Of a DNA stretch of 38,808 bases, positions 33,408 through 38,808 are shown piece by piece. Below the pieces are notes generated by a model, which saw nothing but the letters and a program-made list of their open reading frames with translations, had not been told where the DNA came from and ran no database searches. Position numbers and translations under genes: made by a program. This DNA is from Firmicutes bacterium ADurb.Bin182 (GTDB taxonomy: Bacteria > Bacillota > Clostridia > Christensenellales > CAG-138), in NCBI GenBank assembly GCA_002070205.1, contig MWCU01000071.1, positions 1 through 38,808 of the forward strand. Direction: 5' to 3'. Every line of letters starts with the position of its first letter. Position 1 is the stretch's first letter.

Positions 33408-33845
33408 ATGAGCCAAGGAGATTTGAGAGATTTCAGAAAAGACGATCTTAACGACCTTGAGGACCATATCGGTGAAACCGTAACGATATTTACAACGAGC
33501 GGCGGAAGATCCGGAAGAGGATTCACGGGAGTAGTCCTGTCCGCCAATTGCAAGTTCGTCCGCCTTGTAACGCGCATCGGTCCGGCGCCTGGCTGCGCGC
33601 TCGGCAGCGCCTGCGACGACGAGTTTGACGACAGGTTCGACGATGACAGATTCGACGACAGGTTCGATGACAGGTTCGACGACCGCAACCGTCGCAGGAA
33701 CATTTTCGGAGGAGGCTTCGGCGGAGAGGACTGCAGGCATGACAGACGCCGCGACCGCAGGCGCGATCGCGACATTCGCTCGGTCGGCTCGATAGTCATT
33801 ATTCCGGTCGACAGGATCGCAGCGATAGTCTTTAACTCGATTTAA
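33408..33845 (+). CDS. Low-complexity Asp/Arg/Phe-repeat protein, SH3/Sm-like halves
   Basis: 145 residues. The N-terminal third (HIGETVTIFTTSGG, GFTGVVLSANCKFVRLVTRI) and the C-terminal end (RSVGSIVIIPVDRIAAIVFNSI) look like the two parts of a small beta-barrel of the kind seen in DUF2642-like spore proteins. Between them lies a charged insert. It has repeats of FDDR units (DEFDDRFDDDRFDDRFDDRF), then Arg/Asp-rich RRDRRRDRD, with two Cys earlier (PGCALGSAC). Low-complexity inserts of this kind are common in clostridial spore-coat-like proteins; that role is inference. The start is supported by AAGGAG and by a matching start-to-domain distance. A strong terminator follows the stop. Confidence 0.65.
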   Translation: MSQGDLRDFRKDDLNDLEDHIGETVTIFTTSGGRSGRGFTGVVLSANCKFVRLVTRIGPAPGCALGSACDDEFDDRFDDDRFDDRFDDRFDDRNRRRNIFGGGFGGEDCRHDRRRDRRRDRDIRSVGSIVIIPVDRIAAIVFNSI

Positions 33846-33857
33846 TGACACAACCCC

Positions 33858-33886
33858 AAAAAAACGCCTGAAACAGGCGTTTTTTT
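33858..33886. terminator. Strong two-way terminator
   Basis: 13-base perfect arms (33858-33870 and 33874-33886) made of ACGCCTG plus an A or T tract, loop AAA. It ends the gene at 33408 and works in either direction by symmetry. Confidence 0.9.
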
Positions 33887-34526
33887 GCGGAGCGGATAAC
33901 TTCAAGGGAAAGCTTAGATGCACCCCCGGAAGACAGCTCCCCTGCAAGGGGAGCCCAGACTGTCAAAAAAGCTATTTGGGGATTATTAAGGGGCTGGCGG
34001 AAATCTTTGATTTCCGCGGGACCCCTTAATTTTCAGACGGCCGTGACGGATGTAATCCGTAGAGCGGCATGGTCGCTGATACGTTCCGTCATCAGCGACT
34101 ACACGGTGAAACGGATGAAATCCGTATAGATTTCGTACTTTGCACGCTTTACCGCCCGGAAATCTTTGATTTTAGGTAAAGCGTGTAGAACTCGAAGAAG
34201 TCTATACAGACTTCTTCGACAAGCTGAGCTCCCCTGCGAGGGGAGCCAAAATTGTAAGTGTTCAGTATTATGCATTGTTTTTCGTTAATAAAAAATCTGC
34301 GAAACAGGTTTTGTCTTAACTGAAAACTTGGGACTTATAATAAGCTTAGATGCACCCCTCAGTCTTCCCGGAAGACAGCTCCCCTGCAAGGGGAGCCAAT
34401 ATACGGCTGCCCTGCCCTTTCTTATAATTGATATATATAAGCATTTAACCCGTATGGAATAAATGTAATAACGAGATATTTCCGTCATATTCTTTATGAG
34501 ACAGCAAATATAAGGAGAGCCGGTCC
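33887..34526. repeat. Intergenic region dense with palindromes
   Basis: No gene is seen in 640 bases. It holds partial copies of the double-hairpin repeat (33912-33955; 34225-34247; 34342-34399 with its linker from 34288). Further hairpins follow: 33986-34029 (outer AAGGGG/CCCCTT, inner GCGGAAATC/GATTTCCGC); 34046-34060 and 34111-34125 (both ACGGA/TCCGT); 34072-34099 (9-bp GTCGCTGAT stem); 34143-34185 (11-bp CACGCTTTACC stem); and 34192-34219 (12-bp TCGAAGAAGTCT stem, loop ATAC). A TATATATAAG run near 34433 lies before the next gene. Confidence 0.75.
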
Positions 34527-35942
34527 ATGAGGAAAGTAAAAGTTCGCTTGCGCCCCGTGATTCATAATATCAATTTGCCCACAGTAATAAAAAAGGCTGT
34601 TTTCCCCGGCAGTTCAACGCCAAGGCTGTTCATCGCTACCCAGCCGGGAGAAATTTTAACCGTTGACGGAGGAGTTGTTGAAACGTTTTTGGATATTCGC
34701 CCGCAAGTGCTCAAACTCGGCGAGACCGGCGGCGGCTATGACGAGCGCGGATTGCTCGGAATGGCGTTTCATCCCGATTTTAGCTATAACGGTTTATTTT
34801 ATATCCATTATACGCTCTCCGGCTCGCAGGGCCCGGGCGCTCTTCCCGGCCCGTTCACGCCCGATCCGTGCGACATGAAAACATTGAACCTCAAGTGGAC
34901 TAACAGGGAAACGCAATACGACCATATTGACACGGTTGAAGAATGGTCGCTGCAGCCGGCAGGCCGCCCCCGGAAAATGCGGACGCTGCTCAATTTAAGA
35001 AGGCCGTTTTTAAACCACAACGGAGTGAACAGCCTCAATTTTTCTCCGGAAACCGGGCGGCTGGTTTTAACGACCGGAGACGGCGGATCGGGTTATGATC
35101 CTTTCAACTTAAGCCAGAACGATATGGAGATAGCGGGCAAAATAATCGAAATAGACACGGAAAATGGCGCGTTTACCGGCGAGCCGCCGATCGCAACCCG
35201 TTTCGACGAGCTCCCCGCGCCTATTCAGCAAACCCTTACGGTGATAGCGAAAGGAGTCCGCAATATACCGGGAATAAGCTATCAAAAATACTTTGACAGG
35301 TTCATTAAATACGCGGGATTCACCGGCCAGGACCTTGTTGAGGCTATTTTCTCGTTTGTCCGCTACCTGCCGGTACCCGTAACCCGTCTTGTTCAGGAAG
35401 CTTCTGCTGCAAGCGATATTCACAGGGAAGGCTTCATAAACTTCGGCTGGCGTGGCTATGAAGGCATATTCCCCACATCGGTAATGCAGGAATGCCCCGA
35501 AAACCCCGCCGCGGACAGAAAAGCTATCGCTTATTATGACGAGGCGGCAAAGACTTCCCTCAGGCGAATATTGCCGCTTACGAGTTATTTCCATCAGGAC
35601 CCGCGGCCGGACAGATTTTCCGGTACCGCGCTCACGGGAGTGCAGGCCTATATGGGAAACGGAATCCCTGCGTTGACGGGAAGCGTTGTGTTCACGGACT
35701 TAGTGCGAAAAAGCGGGACTCAGGCTCCGGCGAGAGGCGTATTAGCCTATACACATGAAAGCCCGAGCCGCAGGCTTAGCGATTTCAGCGAGATCGAGAT
35801 CGATCACGACTTTGGCTCACGGTCCGCTTATTTTGTCAGCCTCGGAACGAACATCGACCAAACAAGACTTTATTTGGGGGTTTACGGCTCAATGAACGTG
35901 GCAGATTTGAATTTGGGAAGCGTGTTTGAAGTCGTTCAATAA
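34527..35942 (+). CDS. Glucose/sorbosone dehydrogenase-like beta-propeller protein
   Basis: 471 residues of the GSDH family, six-bladed propellers related to soluble PQQ glucose dehydrogenase and Yliia-type aldose dehydrogenases. Family marks are RGLLGMAFHPDFSYNGLFYI, HNGVNSLNFSPETGRLVLTT, GDGGSGYDPF, KIIEID, KGVRNIPGISY (usual form G-x-R-N) and INFGWRGYEG. The catalytic His of the family fits HNG. No signal peptide is present, although most members are exported. An extra segment of about 60 residues (YQKYFDRFIKYAGFTGQDLV onward) separates GVRN from FGW. AAGGAG lies 9 bases before the ATG. No PQQ synthesis genes are nearby, so enzyme activity is uncertain. Confidence 0.8.
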   Translation: MRKVKVRLRPVIHNINLPTVIKKAVFPGSSTPRLFIATQPGEILTVDGGVVETFLDIRPQVLKLGETGGGYDERGLLGMAFHPDFSYNGLFYIHYTLSGSQGPGALPGPFTPDPCDMKTLNLKWTNRETQYDHIDTVEEWSLQPAGRPRKMRTLLNLRRPFLNHNGVNSLNFSPETGRLVLTTGDGGSGYDPFNLSQNDMEIAGKIIEIDTENGAFTGEPPIATRFDELPAPIQQTLTVIAKGVRNIPGISYQKYFDRFIKYAGFTGQDLVEAIFSFVRYLPVPVTRLVQEASAASDIHREGFINFGWRGYEGIFPTSVMQECPENPAADRKAIAYYDEAAKTSLRRILPLTSYFHQDPRPDRFSGTALTGVQAYMGNGIPALTGSVVFTDLVRKSGTQAPARGVLAYTHESPSRRLSDFSEIEIDHDFGSRSAYFVSLGTNIDQTRLYLGVYGSMNVADLNLGSVFEVVQ

Positions 35943-35947
35943 TCAAA

Positions 35948-36012
35948 GCGGCGCTCAATCGAAATAAACGCCGCCCGAAATCTTATCCCGCGCCTCATGT
36001 GAGCCGGGATCT
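35948..36012. terminator. Hairpins between convergent genes
   Basis: GCGGCG/CGCCGC (35948-35953, 35969-35974) and ATCCCG/CGGGAT (35985-35990, 36005-36010), the second followed by CTTTATT on the plus strand. They lie between the stop at 35942 and the convergent stop at 36013 and probably serve the propeller gene. Confidence 0.5.
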
Positions 36013-37566
36013 TTATTGGAATCTTTTGATGCCTTGAATCGCTTCCTCAACGGTAAATTTCGGCCCTCTGCATATCATGATCGGGATCCGGCCCGGCTTC
36101 CGGTAGACAGTCGTTGATGTTTTTGCTACGGCCACGCTGTCAAATACCTCCTGCATCCATAGAGGCGATTCGCCTATCACGACCCACGTTTTGCTTGAGA
36201 TTTTGTCCAGGCTGAAAAAATAGTAGTTGAGCTGCCCGCACATCGCATTCGGCAAGCCCTTTTCCCCGCCGAGGAGGTCAACGGCGCCTGCCCAGCCGTA
36301 ATTCAGCGTAGCGATCACCGTATCCGCCCGCTCCTGCTCGGGAATGCTGAAGTATACTTCCGCAACGTCGTTGACCAGCACGTCCCATTCTAAGCGGTCG
36401 TAAAAATACTGCGGGATCTCGACCCTTGCAATGCTGTTGTCCAGCCTTACGGCTTTAACGCCGAACATGCCTCCGATCGTATCGTAATACTCAACGAGAT
36501 CGTCAATAGGAAGGATCGGCATGAAGTTTGGAGCCTGAACGGCTCCCGTCACCGCAACGAGGCAGGCATACGCCGCAACCAATATCTTTTTGAACTTCTT
36601 TTTTAACGCAAATCTTTCGAAAAGTATCGCTCCCCCTGCCAGCAGCATCGCGTATGCCGGTATAAGCATATACAGCTTTGCGCCCGTCGCAAGGAAGATG
36701 GCAAAAAGTATCAGGAAGTTGACGCCGAGCAGACGGTATTTCTTCCCTTCTTTGTCGAACAGCAGGTAATAAAGGCCGAACAGCCAGAGCGGCAGAAGTA
36801 TCACGTTCATGCCTACGACCTGCATCAGAATGAACTCAAGAGGGCTCGCCCGGACGGTCTTCCATGCAGAATACGCACTCCAGTATTCGACTATCGGGAA
36901 ACCGTTGCCTATCTGCCATATCACCGCCGGCAGTATTATGACGAATGCGATCCCTGCGCCCAGCCAGGGCCAGGGCGTCGCATACATGCAGCGGTGTTTG
37001 GTGAAAAGCAGCGCCAAAGCAAGAGCAAATATAAAGAAAACCATCGAGGGTTTGGTCATGAGCCCGATGCCGCCTACAGCGCCAATAACGAGCCATAGCT
37101 TAAGGTTTCCGCTTTTAATGAGCTTGATCAGAAAATAGAACAGCAGCATTATCATGAACTGGTCGAGAAAGTCATACGTGTAAAGCGTCCCCACCGCCAT
37201 CCAAACCGGCACGAATGCCGCAGCGAGACCCGCAATCACCACGGCCCATTTCCCGCCGCCCAGTTCCTTTGCCATCAGCCCCGCAATTATCACGGCCGCG
37301 CCGCTGAAAACAGACGGCAGCAGATGGATGGCGAAAAGCGAATTGCCGAATATCGACGTCACCAGAGCGAGAAGAGCGGGCGCCACGGGAGGAATATCCA
37401 CAAACGCCAGGCTCAAGTGTTTGCTGCAGGCTAGGGTGTACATCTCGTCGAGAAAATAGCCGTAATTTTCGCTAATGATAAGGTGGAACACGGTCGTCGC
37501 AAGTGCAATCAAGATAAGCACAGCCATGTCGCCCGTCAAGGTTTTGATACCGAGTTTTTTATTCAT
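36013..37566 (-). CDS. GT39/PMT-family membrane glycosyltransferase
   Basis: 517 residues with about eleven membrane spans in the first 350 and a soluble C-terminal domain. The early loop YGYFLDEMYTLACS has the Asp-Glu pair typical of the PMT_2/ArnT-like GT-C superfamily, which use lipid-phosphate-linked sugars on the outer face of the membrane. KPSMVFF in a later loop and YTYDFLDQFMIML agree with this group. The outer C-terminal part (about 330-517) is not one I recognise; it may bind the acceptor. The start is ATG at 37566. It could decorate cell-wall polymers or proteins. No flippase or donor-synthesis gene lies beside it. Confidence 0.82.
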   Translation of the reverse strand: MNKKLGIKTLTGDMAVLILIALATTVFHLIISENYGYFLDEMYTLACSKHLSLAFVDIPPVAPALLALVTSIFGNSLFAIHLLPSVFSGAAVIIAGLMAKELGGGKWAVVIAGLAAAFVPVWMAVGTLYTYDFLDQFMIMLLFYFLIKLIKSGNLKLWLVIGAVGGIGLMTKPSMVFFIFALALALLFTKHRCMYATPWPWLGAGIAFVIILPAVIWQIGNGFPIVEYWSAYSAWKTVRASPLEFILMQVVGMNVILLPLWLFGLYYLLFDKEGKKYRLLGVNFLILFAIFLATGAKLYMLIPAYAMLLAGGAILFERFALKKKFKKILVAAYACLVAVTGAVQAPNFMPILPIDDLVEYYDTIGGMFGVKAVRLDNSIARVEIPQYFYDRLEWDVLVNDVAEVYFSIPEQERADTVIATLNYGWAGAVDLLGGEKGLPNAMCGQLNYYFFSLDKISSKTWVVIGESPLWMQEVFDSVAVAKTSTTVYRKPGRIPIMICRGPKFTVEEAIQGIKRFQ

Positions 37567-37997
37567 TTTACACGCTCCCCAAAACGTATAGTAATGTATA
37601 TTTATAAACTCAAATGATTATCGAACGCGGCGTCATTTGCGCCTGACCCGCCTGTTAACCAAGACACACAGACTCATGTCCGCTATTATATCAATGTAAA
37701 TAGCTGGAAGCAATAAATAACTGAAAGATATTCTCATGCAGGGAAAAAGCTTTGCTATCGCAGAGAATATGCTTAACGGACAGTGCGCTGCGCAGTATCG
37801 ATCTGCGGCTGTTCAACTTCGTGATATTATAATATATATTTGTATACATGTCTATGATTATGGGTGAATTTTAATGACCGGTGAAACGCTATGAAAACCT
37901 GCAGGCAAACCGCGCACCTCATTCAGTACAGCCGCGTTTTGCCTGCACCAAGCTCATTGCAATGCCTCTTTGAACTTCTTCGCGCCGGCAGGTCCGA
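37567..37997. other. Intergenic region with one terminator
   Basis: No coding frame is supported. An AT-rich stretch around 37830-37855 could hold a promoter. The 14-base arms at 37901-37914 and 37933-37946 (one mismatch), followed on the minus strand by AGGTTTTC, form a terminator for the protease gene. Confidence 0.6.
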
Positions 37998-38808
37998 CTA
38001 TGCTTCTGTTTCGTTGATCTTTTCGCTTTTGTTTCGCATCGTCTTTGAAAACAGAAGCACCAATAGCGCCGCGGCGACAAGCACGGATACATTTACCGCG
38101 GTTTTTGCAATATCGTCCGCCGGACCCGAGAAGGAAAACGACGGTGACAGTATTGCCATCGCTGTTATTGTGAAATGGTATATGATCATCGCAAGAAGGC
38201 TGCCGTTTGTTTTATTATAAATAAACGACATGATCGCGCTGTGGGCCGTAAGCGTGACGGGTCCCACAAGTATAAACATAGGGATGAAACGCCATCCGTA
38301 AGAGCTGTATGCAATATAATCCGAAGGCAGATGCCACAAACCCCAAACGAGCCCCAAAATCAAGCTCGCGGAGAGCACTCCATAGCGCTTTTGCATTTTG
38401 GGCAGGGCGAATCCTCTCCAGCCGATCTCCTCACCGAAGCTTGAGAATAACGGCCATACAAATCCCATCACAAACATAAGGCCGGAAACTTCGAACGAAA
38501 TCGATCTGCCCGCTGCCGCATGGATCCCCGTCTGAACGGCAACCATCAAAGGAACCGCCAGCATGGATACGGCGTACCACCAAAAAGAAAATCCGGTCTT
38601 TTTCAATCCGCCGAGCGTTTCTTTTAATCCGTCCCTTCCGTCAGAGAGCAGCGACACGATGATTCCGGATACACTCGGCCCGAATCCTCCGAGCAGAGCG
38701 AAGAATATGAACGACGGGGGCAGATTGCCCGTTAGTATCGCGTCGGAAGGGGTTGAAAATATCAATCCCGACCACCATCCCCACGACCATGCGAAAGCAA
38801 TTATAAAA
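37998..38808 (-). CDS. CPBP-family intramembrane metalloprotease (5' end cut by the window)
   Basis: At least 269 residues. The frame is open to the right edge, adding 14 codons upstream of a TTG at 38765 (reading FIIAFAWSWGWWSGLIFS), so the true start lies outside. The CPBP (Abi/CAAX-processing) motifs are present: EEIGWRGFALP holds the E-E-x-x-x-R site; LVWGLWHLP carries the first metal His; and the later AHSAIMSFIYNKTNGS and YH pairs complete it. Family members cut prenylated or signal-type peptides in the membrane or mature peptides such as bacteriocins. No bacteriocin gene is adjacent. The stop at 37998 is followed by a hairpin at 37901-37946. Confidence 0.85.
   Translation of the reverse strand, partial: FIIAFAWSWGWWSGLIFSTPSDAILTGNLPPSFIFFALLGGFGPSVSGIIVSLLSDGRDGLKETLGGLKKTGFSFWWYAVSMLAVPLMVAVQTGIHAAAGRSISFEVSGLMFVMGFVWPLFSSFGEEIGWRGFALPKMQKRYGVLSASLILGLVWGLWHLPSDYIAYSSYGWRFIPMFILVGPVTLTAHSAIMSFIYNKTNGSLLAMIIYHFTITAMAILSPSFSFSGPADDIAKTAVNVSVLVAAALLVLLFSKTMRNKSEKINETEA

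Noticed and set aside
33363..33947. 194-aa minus-strand frame opposite the Asp/Arg-repeat gene
   Set aside because: Runs through the strong terminator and into the palindromic repeat; the plus-strand frame has a ribosome site and domain-like ends.

Overview
The window looks like a chromosomal stretch from a Gram-positive anaerobe of the class Clostridia (Bacillota). The signs are strong AGGAGG-type ribosome sites, TTGACN/TATAAT promoters, lipobox lipoproteins, a PfoR-type membrane protein, a NupNOPQ-like BMP transporter and many intergenic hairpin repeats. Genus cannot be told from the sequence alone. No rRNA, tRNA, CRISPR array, transposase or integrase was seen.

Region 1 (1-3463) is an accessory patch. 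It holds an RHS/YD-repeat fragment cut by the left edge, a DUF4304-type gene interrupted by one amber codon, and a two-gene cassette (SPL-like radical SAM protein plus TcmP). A diverged ~125-bp direct repeat flanks the cassette.

Region 2 (3464-13291, minus strand) is a catabolic/transport block. It contains the three subunits known in E. coli as AllF/AllG/AllH (FdrA, DUF1116, DUF2877: oxamate transcarbamylase), a PucR-type regulator, and a complete BMP-type ABC importer (two permeases, a double ATPase, a lipoprotein). A terminator after pucR and a promoter before fdrA split it into two units. Both the BMP protein and FdrA carry a frameshift. An 84-bp, ~95% identical direct repeat carrying a sigma-A promoter flanks the block.

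Region 3 (13454-19088) holds a small putative lipoprotein, a Cys-rich small protein, a PfoR/EIIC-like membrane protein, an APH-fold kinase next to a MATE exporter, and an HSL-type esterase.

Region 4 (19285-27711, plus strand) is the most striking part. It is a compact run of stand-alone assembly-line enzymes: a condensation domain, an acyl/aminoacyl-AMP ligase, a carrier protein and an Sfp-type phosphopantetheinyl transferase. These are followed by an ABC ATPase, a 1,068-residue FtsX permease with a huge coiled coil, and a cupin. It looks like a miniature biosynthesis-and-export locus for an acylated small molecule or lipid.

Region 5 (27786-34526) has an intact set (YheO/DauR-type regulator, RidA, aminotransferase, NhaC-family transporter). 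It also has a second regulator copy whose ridA has collapsed to a head and tail. Dense palindromic repeats surround these genes, and an Asp/Arg/Phe-repeat protein sits at the right end.

Region 6 (34527-38808) holds a sugar-dehydrogenase-like beta-propeller, a GT39/PMT-type membrane glycosyltransferase and a CPBP-family membrane protease that runs off the right edge.
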